Positions 15,003 through 22,466 of a stretch of 24,798 bases of DNA are shown piece by piece. Origin of the DNA: JBBRHF01 sp038223055 (GTDB lineage Bacteria > Actinomycetota > Actinomycetes > JACCUZ01); contig JBBRHF010000049.1 in the NCBI GenBank assembly GCA_038223055.1, positions 1 to 24,798 on the forward strand, read 5' to 3'. A program made the position numbers and the translations under genes. The notes under the pieces were generated by a model that was not told the DNA's origin, did not search any database, and was given only the letters and a program-made list of their open reading frames with translations. Positions within the stretch are counted from its first letter, which is position 1. Every line of letters begins with the position of its first letter.

Positions 15003-15616
15003 GCGGGCCCGATCCCGAGGTGGTGAAGTGGTACACCCGCGCCCGCAAGTTTCCCCAGCTGATCGGGCGGACCCCGGACGGGGCGAAGATTTGGGGCGGG
15101 CCGTACACGTTCACCCAGGCCGTCGGGGCCGGAGCGGTGCTGTTCGCCGGGGTGAACACGATGCGCTGGTGGGCCAGCTACGGGCTTATCGGCAACGCGA
15201 TGATCCTGCTCGGGGTCGCCTACGGCACGGTGCTGACCCTGGGCCGAATCCCGCTAGGTTCCCGCAACCCGGTCGCGGTGGCCTCCGGTGCCCTGCACTC
15301 CCTGACCGCTCCCCGCACGGGCCGGCTGGCCGGGCGGGCGGTGCGGCTACGGCGGCCACACCGGGTCCGTCACCGCATCACCGTCCTGCCGCGCCCCGTG
15401 CGCGCCCCGGCGTCGCCCGCCGGTCGCCGGCACCGCCGGCCCGGTCCTGCCCTGGCCGCGCAGGCTCCGCCTGGCCGGCCAGCCGCGGGACCGCAGCCCG
15501 CACCTCCCGACCCGGCCACCTCGCCGAGCGGGCCGCCTGCCTCGCCCCGGCCGGCCCTGTCCGGGGTGCAGTTGCTGCTCGCCCAGACAGGCCCCACCCG
15601 GCCTGAGAGGACCTGA
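14999..15616 (+). CDS. PrgI/VirB3-like membrane protein
   Basis: A 205-residue protein. The ATG at 14999 overlaps the preceding stop; the frame upstream of it is intein debris. The first 35 residues are soluble and end in KIWGGPYTF. Two membrane helices follow at about 36-54 and 60-82 (QAVGAGAVLFAGV, LIGNAMILLGVAYGTVL), then PLGSRNPVA. The C-terminal 110 residues are Arg/Pro/Ala-rich and disordered. Two helices directly before a VirB4-type ATPase is the hallmark of PrgI/VirB3 proteins, which dock the ATPase to the membrane. The stop overlaps the VirB4 start (TGATG). Confidence 0.78.
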   Translation: MSGPDPEVVKWYTRARKFPQLIGRTPDGAKIWGGPYTFTQAVGAGAVLFAGVNTMRWWASYGLIGNAMILLGVAYGTVLTLGRIPLGSRNPVAVASGALHSLTAPRTGRLAGRAVRLRRPHRVRHRITVLPRPVRAPASPAGRRHRRPGPALAAQAPPGRPAAGPQPAPPDPATSPSGPPASPRPALSGVQLLLAQTGPTRPERT

Positions 15617-18600
15617 TGCGCTCACCGATCCGCACCCTGGCCGGGAACCTGCGCTGGACCAGAACCGGCGCCGTGTGGGCGGACTGGCTGCTGCGCCCGC
15701 TGCCCTACGGCTTCCGCCCCGACAAGGACAAGCACGCCGTCCGCGGCGTGCACCAGGCACTGTTCCGGGCGCTGCCGGGGGAGTCGCTGCTGCTCGGGGT
15801 GTGCGCCGGGCTCGACCCCGCCGCCGTCGTCGAGAGAATGATCGACGGGGTCGACCTGCAGGGCTGCCCGGACTGGGCCGCCGAGTGCGAGGCCACCCTG
15901 GACACCCTGGACCAGATCGGGCCGGGGGAGCGGGTTTTCTGGCTGTCGGTGCCACTGGGCGCGACCCGCTCCCGTGACCGCATCCTCGAGCCGATTCGTT
16001 CCGCGGCCGCGGACCTGCGCGACACCCTGGCGCTGCCCCGCGCCGGGATCCCGCCCGGGGACCTGGAACGGCGCCTCGAGCAGGCCCGCAAGGTCGCCGC
16101 CGCCATCCCCGCGCCGCTGCGACCCCGCCCGGTGACCCCTGCCCAGATGATCTGGCTGCACCTGCACGCCCAGCAGCGCGGCCTGTTCCAGGACCTGGAC
16201 CTGCCCGCCACCGGCGGGCCCCGCGATCTCACCGGTGCGCTGCTCACCCCCCGTACCGGCGCCGCGCTGAGCGAACCGCTGCTCGACGAGGGAGGGCAGG
16301 GCGACCTGGATCGCCGCCAGCTGCGCAGCTGGAACCCGCTCGAGCGCCGCTACCTCAAGGTCAGCCAACCCGGCCGGGCTCAGCCGGCCGCGGCCTCCTA
16401 CCAGTCGCTGCTCGTGCTGACCGACGTCCCGGCCGAGGGGATGCTGTTCCCCGGCTCGGAGTTCATCGGCCGGATCGACGAATGCGGCATCGAAGTCGAC
16501 TGGGCGATGCGCCTGCAGGTGCTGTCCTCCGACCAGGTCGCCACGGCGAACCGGCGGGCGCTGGTCAACCTCAACGAGCAGTACGGCCAACGCGAGGGCG
16601 AGCTGTCCCACGGGCTCAGCGTGCTGGACCGGGCCGCCGCCGAACTCGCCGAGTACGCCCAGATCCTGGACACCGACAAGCTCGAGGTCGAGGTGCAGGC
16701 CACCACCGTGTTCGCGGTCGCAGCACCCGACCCGACCGGCGCCACCGACCAGGCCACCGGACTCGCCGACTACCTCGGCTCCGCCGGCTACAAGGTCAGC
16801 CAACCGTTGGGCTACCAGGAGGACCTGTGGTGGGCGATGCAGCCCGGCGCCCCGGCGAACAGAGCGGTCCGCGAGTTCGCCCAGATCACCACCTCCCGGG
16901 CGTTGGCCGCCGCGGTCCCGCTGGCCAGTACCGAGCTCGGGGACAGCAAGGGCAGCCTGCTCGGGCTCAACATCTCCACCGGACGCCCAGGCGTGGTCCT
17001 GCACGACATCGCCGGCGCCTCAGCCCGCGACGTGTCCGGCTCCCTCGCTATCGCCGGAGAATTGGGCTCCGGCAAGGCCCTCGCCGTGGACACACCCATC
17101 CCCACACCGGGCGGGTGGGCGCAGATGAGAGATCTGGCGCCGGGCGACCACGTCTTCGACGAACAGGGTCACCCAACTGTCGTGCTGGGTGTGTCACCGG
17201 TGATGACCGGGCACCGCTGCTACGACGTCGTGTTCTCCGACGGCTCAAGGATCACCGCTGACGCAGATCATCTGTGGACGACTGTGCCCGACCGTGTACG
17301 CGTTGCGCCGGCGAAACACAACTACAAGGTTCGCGTTCGCGGCGCCGTCGACGTTGTGGACTTGGCCGGGCACACCCAGTCGCTGGCGGGTGCCGGCTGG
17401 CCAGCCCACGGCTCGACTCGGACCACTGCACAGTTGGGACGCTCCCTGCGAGTGCGCGGGCAGGCAAACCATGCCATCCCCATAGCCGGTCCGCTGGAGT
17501 TGCCCCCGGTCGACCTTCCGATCGATCCGTATCTGCTTGGCTGCTGGTTGGGGGACGGGGGGAGCCGTTGCGCCCAGATCACCTCCGCTGACCCGGAGAT
17601 TCTGACCTTCATCGAAACGTCCGGATACACCGTCACCAAGCTGCGGGGAAACTACAACTACTCCATCGCCATTCCCCACGAGGCGGCTCCGCAGCCCGAG
17701 ACGCGCCCCTGCGAATACTGCGGTGCGCCAATGATCTGCACCTACATGCATCGCCGCTACTGCAGCCGCCGATGCGCCCAGTCCGCCCGCCAAGCCGGCA
17801 GTTCCCCCGGCCCTCGCGGTATCTGCTCAAGCTGTGGCCGCGAACTCGGCGCGACAAGCACCGGGAGGCGCCACCAGGCTTGCTGGCATGCTGCCACGCT
17901 GAATGGCCGGCTCGGCCTGCTCGGGCTCCTGCAGAACAAGCACATCCCGCCGTTGTATCTGCGCGCGTCGAGGTCTCAGCGTCAGACCCTCTTGGCTGGC
18001 CTCTTTGACACTGACGGCACCGTCGCGCCCCAGGGATCCGTCCAGTTCGACAACACCAATCGGCAACTCGCCCACGATGTGCACGAACTCGCCTGTTCCC
18101 TCGGGTATCGCGCGACGCTGCGCGAAGGCCGCGCACGCCTCTACGGCCGCGACTGCGGACCGAAGTGGACGGTGTCGTTTACCACCACCGATCCAGTGTT
18201 CCGACTGTCCCGCAAACGGGCCGCACAGGTGCACCGGACGGTCCGGTCTACACCGGCGCGTAACTGCTTCCGGTACGTCGTCGAGGTCTGTGAGGTGCCG
18301 TCGGTCCCGGTTCGGTGTATCCGGGTTGCGAGCCCTTCCCGGCTGTTCCTCGCCGGCCGGGCCATGGTCCCGACTCACAACTCGCTCACCCTAAAATCCC
18401 TTGCCGGGGCGGTGGTCGACCGCGGCGGGCTGGTCATTGTGGCGGACCGCACCCCGATGGGGGAGTACGCCACCTGGGCCCGGTCGGTGACCCGGGCGAC
18501 CGTCGTGGACGTCGATGACCCGGCGGTCAGCCTGGACCCGCTGCGCCTGTTCGGGGCGGCCACCGGGTCCCGGGTGACCCAGTCGTTCCTGACCCCGCTG

Positions 18601-19455
18601 CTGAACATCGCACCCACGTCTGAACGTGGGGTGCTGCTGTCCGATGTGCTGGACCCGCCGTACCTGACCGCGCGCGGCATCACCGGGCTGGGTGGTCTGC
18701 TCGCCCACCTCAAAGAGGGCTGCGAGCTGCCCGGTGCGGCGGAGCTGGCGCGGACCATGAACGTGTTCGCCCGCCGCGACTTCGGCCGGGTCATCTTCGA
18801 TGAGTCGCTGCCACCGCTGCAGCCCAACACCCCGGCCGTGGTGATCCGAACCCATACCCTGGAACTGCCGACCCGCAACGAACTCGAGCACGAGCACCTG
18901 TTCACCCAGCTGCGGCTGGAGAAGTTGTACGGGCGCGCCGTGTACGCGTTGATCGCTGCGCTGGCTCGCCAGATCTGTTTCACCGACCCCGCCACGTTGG
19001 GGATGTTCGTCGTCGACGAGGCACATCACGTCACCGCCAGCCCCGAGGGCGAGCGGGAGATCGTGGACTTCGTCCGCGACGGCCGCAAGCACAAGGCGGC
19101 TATCGCGCTGGGTTCCCACGACCCGGAGGAGGACTTCGGCGGCCCCACCCTGCGCGGCTTGATCCCCACCCGGATCCTGATGCGGCACCGCGACAAGACC
19201 CTGGCCCGTCGCGGCCTGGCGTGGCTGGACCTGGACCCGGCCGACGACGACCTGGTGCAGATGCTCACCGAGGACACCTCCCCGGTGGACGCCAACGGGG
19301 TCGAGGAGCACCGCCGCGGTGAAGCCTTCATCCGGGACTCCTCGGGCAACGTCGGACGGCTCAAGGTCCTCGCCCCCTCCTTGGCGGCGCGCAACGTGGC
19401 GGTGCGCACCTCCCCGCCGGAGACCAGCGCGATACCCGGAGCCGTCGACTCGTGA
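15616..19455 (+). CDS. VirB4-like secretion ATPase precursor containing an intein
   Basis: A 1279-residue precursor; removing the 435-residue intein leaves 844 residues, a normal VirB4 size. The N-terminal domain (about 1-470) is the membrane-associated VirB4 region. The P-loop GELGSGK ends at residue 487 and the next extein residue is Ser923 (SLTLKSLAG), so the intein splits Walker A between Lys and Ser. Walker B is LGMFVVDEAHHV with Asp1134-Glu1135, followed by a VirB4-type C-terminal stretch (IALGSHDPEEDF, ILMRHRDKTLARRGL). VirB4 ATPases energise type IV secretion channels and must bind ATP, so the protein should be inactive until spliced. The ATG at 15616 overlaps the upstream stop. The operon order VirB2-VirB3-VirB4-VirB6 supports the call. 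Confidence 0.93.
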   Translation: MRSPIRTLAGNLRWTRTGAVWADWLLRPLPYGFRPDKDKHAVRGVHQALFRALPGESLLLGVCAGLDPAAVVERMIDGVDLQGCPDWAAECEATLDTLDQIGPGERVFWLSVPLGATRSRDRILEPIRSAAADLRDTLALPRAGIPPGDLERRLEQARKVAAAIPAPLRPRPVTPAQMIWLHLHAQQRGLFQDLDLPATGGPRDLTGALLTPRTGAALSEPLLDEGGQGDLDRRQLRSWNPLERRYLKVSQPGRAQPAAASYQSLLVLTDVPAEGMLFPGSEFIGRIDECGIEVDWAMRLQVLSSDQVATANRRALVNLNEQYGQREGELSHGLSVLDRAAAELAEYAQILDTDKLEVEVQATTVFAVAAPDPTGATDQATGLADYLGSAGYKVSQPLGYQEDLWWAMQPGAPANRAVREFAQITTSRALAAAVPLASTELGDSKGSLLGLNISTGRPGVVLHDIAGASARDVSGSLAIAGELGSGKALAVDTPIPTPGGWAQMRDLAPGDHVFDEQGHPTVVLGVSPVMTGHRCYDVVFSDGSRITADADHLWTTVPDRVRVAPAKHNYKVRVRGAVDVVDLAGHTQSLAGAGWPAHGSTRTTAQLGRSLRVRGQANHAIPIAGPLELPPVDLPIDPYLLGCWLGDGGSRCAQITSADPEILTFIETSGYTVTKLRGNYNYSIAIPHEAAPQPETRPCEYCGAPMICTYMHRRYCSRRCAQSARQAGSSPGPRGICSSCGRELGATSTGRRHQACWHAATLNGRLGLLGLLQNKHIPPLYLRASRSQRQTLLAGLFDTDGTVAPQGSVQFDNTNRQLAHDVHELACSLGYRATLREGRARLYGRDCGPKWTVSFTTTDPVFRLSRKRAAQVHRTVRSTPARNCFRYVVEVCEVPSVPVRCIRVASPSRLFLAGRAMVPTHNSLTLKSLAGAVVDRGGLVIVADRTPMGEYATWARSVTRATVVDVDDPAVSLDPLRLFGAATGSRVTQSFLTPLLNIAPTSERGVLLSDVLDPPYLTARGITGLGGLLAHLKEGCELPGAAELARTMNVFARRDFGRVIFDESLPPLQPNTPAVVIRTHTLELPTRNELEHEHLFTQLRLEKLYGRAVYALIAALARQICFTDPATLGMFVVDEAHHVTASPEGEREIVDFVRDGRKHKAAIALGSHDPEEDFGGPTLRGLIPTRILMRHRDKTLARRGLAWLDLDPADDDLVQMLTEDTSPVDANGVEEHRRGEAFIRDSSGNVGRLKVLAPSLAARNVAVRTSPPETSAIPGAVDS
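17077..18381 (+). mobile_element. Class 3-type intein with LAGLIDADG endonuclease, in the Walker A of VirB4
   Basis: This in-frame 435-residue element begins ALAVDTPIPTPGGW and ends VPTHN before Ser+1. Residue 1 is Ala, not Cys or Ser. Block B has DHLW with His65 and Trp67, block F has VRCIRV with Cys414, and block G has Thr433-His434-Asn435. Trp-Cys-Thr plus a non-nucleophilic residue 1 is the class 3 signature, in which the block F Cys makes the first branched intermediate. LAGLIDADG motifs are LLGCWLGDG (153-161, Asp160) and LLAGLFDTDG (305-314, Asp313). Between them are Cys212/215/229/233 and Cys250/253/269 with His266/271, resembling two zinc ribbons. Sampled 60-base lines run about 57-65% GC against about 75% in the host gene, which fits horizontal transfer. 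Confidence 0.93.
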
Positions 19456-21734
19456 CCCGACCTGCCTCCACGCTCACCCACCTGTTCTGTTGCCGGCCCG
19501 GCCGCCCGGTCCGGCAGCTGGGGTGGCTGCCCCGCCTCGTGGCCGTCCTGGGCGCGGTACCGGTGATGCTGCTCACCCAGGCGGTCGCCGCCCAGGCCGG
19601 CGCCGACCGAAAACCTGGGCAGGCCCCGTCGGCGCTGAGCTGGATCCACGTCGTTGACTCCCACGGGATCTCGGTGTGGAACTACGAGATGAGCCTGGAC
19701 CGCGGCGGGTGGACCTCGACCGGAAAAGTGTTCTGGTCAATCCTGATCGACCTCGGGTGGGAGCTGTACCTGTCCGGGGTCGTCATCGCGATCTGGCTCA
19801 TCGACTGGGTGCTGTCCTTTAGTTGGCTCACCACCCTGGTCACCCCGGTGCTCACGGTGGCGGCGAGCCTGACTGGCATCGTGAACCGCTTCGGGCTGGC
19901 GCCGGCGCTGCTGACCGTCGCCGCGTCCATGGCGGTGCTGTGGATGGCCAAGGGCAAGTGGGCGCTGGGCATCTTCGAACTGTTCACCAGCCTGATGATC
20001 TCCAGTCTTGCGATCGGGGTCCTGGCCAACCCGGTCGCGCTGGTCGCCGGCCCCGACGGCATGATCATGCGCAGCCGCGACGCCGGCCTGCAGATCGCCA
20101 ACGGGCTGGCCCATGACGGGCAGACCGGTGGCGCCGCGGACCAGCTCCGCAAGGACACCACCCGTCTGCTGGCCGACACGTTCGTGCGGCTGCCCGCCCA
20201 GACACTGAACTTCGGGACCGTCCTGGACGGCGGCAAGTGCCAGCCCGTGTACGACAAGGTCGTCAAGGGCGGCCCCTACGGCACCGGCTCGGACATCCGT
20301 GACGCGGTCGGAGCCTGCGACCCGACGCTCGGCAAGGTCGCCGCCAACCCGGGGCCCGGGCAGGCCGTCAGCGCCGCCATCATCAGCCCCGCCGCGCTGC
20401 TGGTGCTGGTGTTCGCGATCGTGCTTGCCGGGGCGGTGTTCCTCGCCGCGCTGTTCGCCCTGTATCAGTCGCTGAAGGCGATCGTCACCCTGGTCAGCGG
20501 GCTGCTGCCCGGGCAGGCCCGGGGCGCGCTGTGGCACACCGTCGCGGACCTGGTCATGTCCCTGGTCACGGTGGTGTTCGCGATCGTGTTCCTGACCGGT
20601 TATCTGTTGCTGGTCCAGGCGGTGTTCCTGTCCGCAGCCCCCGGGGACGCGGTGATGGCGACGTTCTTCTTCGTCGACATCCTGCTGGTCGCCGGGCTCG
20701 TCCTGTTCTGGCGGGGACGCAAGTCGCTGCGCCGCGCCGCCGACCGGCTAGCGCAGGCCCTCGCGGGCCGCCCCGGCGCCGGCCCGACCTCGTTGCCGCA
20801 ACGCCGCCCGTTCGACCCGGCCCATGCCTACTACAAGGCGAGGATGGCCGCGACCGCCGCGCGCGGTGTCCGACACGCGACGGGGACGATCGGGTCCAAG
20901 GCCCTCGATGGCCGGGACAAGACATTCGGGGCCGTGTCCTCCGCCGGCGGGGCCGCGGGGCGCGTCGCGCGGTGGGCCTGGAACGGGGCGGGTCTGGGTG
21001 GGCTGCCCTACACCGACGGGCCGGATCGCGGCGGTGCGCCCGGAGGAGCCGGCGCGGGTCCGACTGCCGGGCCCGGTGCGGGCCCCACCGCCGGACCAGG
21101 GGCATCCCCGGCCGGTGGAGCCGGCGGGCCCAGGATGCCCAACGGTGCCGGCGGCGCGGCGCAGCGTGTCACGTCCCTGGTCCGGGCCCGCCGGAGCAGG
21201 GGAGGGGCGGGCGGTCAGCTGGTGCGGTTGGGGACGCGGGCCGCGTTGGCCCTCGCCAGCGGCGGCACTTCCGCTGTGGCGGGTGCCGCGTCGGGCGCGT
21301 TGCACGCCCGAACCGCGGTCACGGTGGCCCGCGCCGCCCGGCGCGCGGTCCTGGCTCGCCGTCTCGCGGTCGCGGCTCGCGCGAAGCCGGCCGAGCCGGG
21401 TCGGGGGGACATGCCGGGCACCGCCGGCTCCCCGCCGCCCGCGCCGCGATCGCCCCCGCCGGGTGGGCGGGCGTTGCCGCCGCGCCGCGCTGGCTGGTCG
21501 CGGCTGGTCCGCGGCGGTCAGGTGGTGCTGGTGGCCAAGGATCCGTCGCCCTCCGGGCCGGCCGGTCGGCCCGACCGCGCCTCGCCCCCCGGGTCGCCCC
21601 CGGTTGGGTCGCCGGTGCGGTCGGCGCCGCGGCGAGCTCCCGGCGATCCGTCCCGCGAGCAGCGGCTGCGTGAGGCGCTCGAGGCGCGCCGGGCTCGTCT
21701 GGGGTTTCCGCTGGCCCGCCGGCCGCGGAGCTGA
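19452..21734 (+). CDS. VirB6/TrbL-like polytopic membrane protein
   Basis: A 760-residue protein. The GTG at 19452 overlaps the VirB4 stop (GTGA). An N-terminal signal-like helix (RLVAVLGAVPVMLLTQAVAA) leads to an extracytoplasmic loop. Clusters of helices follow at about 95-200 (GVVIAIWLIDWVLSF, PALLTVAASMAVLWM, LMISSLAIGVLANPV) and 310-430 (ALLVLVFAIVLAGAVFLAAL and others). A central loop holds a Cys pair (GKCQP, GACDP). The last 300 residues are cytoplasmic, basic and low complexity, with a repeated AGPTAGPG. Size, topology and position after VirB4 match the VirB6-type channel proteins of Gram-positive type IV systems. The long tail may bind partners or DNA; that is inference. Confidence 0.83.
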   Translation: MTRPASTLTHLFCCRPGRPVRQLGWLPRLVAVLGAVPVMLLTQAVAAQAGADRKPGQAPSALSWIHVVDSHGISVWNYEMSLDRGGWTSTGKVFWSILIDLGWELYLSGVVIAIWLIDWVLSFSWLTTLVTPVLTVAASLTGIVNRFGLAPALLTVAASMAVLWMAKGKWALGIFELFTSLMISSLAIGVLANPVALVAGPDGMIMRSRDAGLQIANGLAHDGQTGGAADQLRKDTTRLLADTFVRLPAQTLNFGTVLDGGKCQPVYDKVVKGGPYGTGSDIRDAVGACDPTLGKVAANPGPGQAVSAAIISPAALLVLVFAIVLAGAVFLAALFALYQSLKAIVTLVSGLLPGQARGALWHTVADLVMSLVTVVFAIVFLTGYLLLVQAVFLSAAPGDAVMATFFFVDILLVAGLVLFWRGRKSLRRAADRLAQALAGRPGAGPTSLPQRRPFDPAHAYYKARMAATAARGVRHATGTIGSKALDGRDKTFGAVSSAGGAAGRVARWAWNGAGLGGLPYTDGPDRGGAPGGAGAGPTAGPGAGPTAGPGASPAGGAGGPRMPNGAGGAAQRVTSLVRARRSRGGAGGQLVRLGTRAALALASGGTSAVAGAASGALHARTAVTVARAARRAVLARRLAVAARAKPAEPGRGDMPGTAGSPPPAPRSPPPGGRALPPRRAGWSRLVRGGQVVLVAKDPSPSGPAGRPDRASPPGSPPVGSPVRSAPRRAPGDPSREQRLREALEARRARLGFPLARRPRS
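21054..21101 (+). repeat. Two tandem 24-bp repeats inside the VirB6-like gene
   Basis: Bases 21054-21077 and 21078-21101 each encode AGPTAGPG, followed by a degenerate third unit (ASPAGG). The two units differ mainly at third positions, so they are not a very recent duplication. They lie in the disordered cytoplasmic tail. Confidence 0.7.
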
Positions 21735-21740
21735 GGGCCG

Positions 21741-22466
21741 GTGCGCGGGCTGCTCGCCGCCGCAAGAGCAGCGCTGCTGCGTCGTCGGGGCCGTTGCCGG
21801 CGGTCGCCTGGTCCCGTCGGCGCTGCTCTCGCGGTGGGTGGCCGGGGCATGCGCTCGCTCATTGGTGCCGTCTTCCTGGTCGCGCTGATCGCGGTCGGCC
21901 TGCTGTTCCTGCACGACCACGACCCGTCCGCTGCGGCCGCGCCACGCACCCCCTCGGCCCCTGCTCCGTCCCCGACTATTGCCCAAGGCCCCGCCGAGGG
22001 GACTCCCTCCGTGGCGCCTACCTCGTCCGCGCCGCCTGCGTCGGCGGCCGGTGACGCTCAGGTCGACGCGGCCGGAACCCCGCTGCTACCCGCCGCGACC
22101 TCCAGCCCCCGCGCCGGCAAGCAGTCCGCCCGGTTCAAGACCGCCGCCGCAACCGCCACCGCATTCATGCGGGCATTCGCGAGGCCAGCCCCGCCCCTCG
22201 ACCAGTCCGCCTGGTGGGCCAAGGTCGAGGTCTTCATGTCCCCGCTCGCCGCGGCCGACTATCAAGACACTGACCCCGCCGCGGTCCCGTTCGACCGTGT
22301 GACCGGCCGCGCTGCCGTGATGCCCACCGACGCGCCCTCCGACCTGCTCACCGCCGTCAAGGTCCCTACCGACGCCGGCGACTACATCGTCGAGCTGCAG
22401 ACAACCGAGACCGGCATGCAGGTGACCCGCGCCGTCCCACCGTCGGCTGGGACGGCACCCCAGTGA
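21741..22466 (+). CDS. Membrane-anchored protein of the secretion operon
   Basis: A protein of 241 residues from the GTG at 21741 (GAGG upstream), or 205 residues from the ATG at 21849. The longer form adds an Arg-rich cytoplasmic tail. One membrane helix (LIGAVFLVALIAVGLLFL) is followed by a Ser/Pro/Ala-rich tether of about 80 residues and then a compact domain (TAFMRAFARPAPPLDQSAWW, ending YIVELQTTETGMQVTRAV). That domain resembles the NTF2-like extracytoplasmic modules of conjugation proteins, so it may be a second VirB8/TcpC-type scaffold piece. Its stop overlaps the GTG of the hydrolase gene. I do not recognise a named family. Confidence 0.72.
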   Translation: MRGLLAAARAALLRRRGRCRRSPGPVGAALAVGGRGMRSLIGAVFLVALIAVGLLFLHDHDPSAAAAPRTPSAPAPSPTIAQGPAEGTPSVAPTSSAPPASAAGDAQVDAAGTPLLPAATSSPRAGKQSARFKTAAATATAFMRAFARPAPPLDQSAWWAKVEVFMSPLAAADYQDTDPAAVPFDRVTGRAAVMPTDAPSDLLTAVKVPTDAGDYIVELQTTETGMQVTRAVPPSAGTAPQ

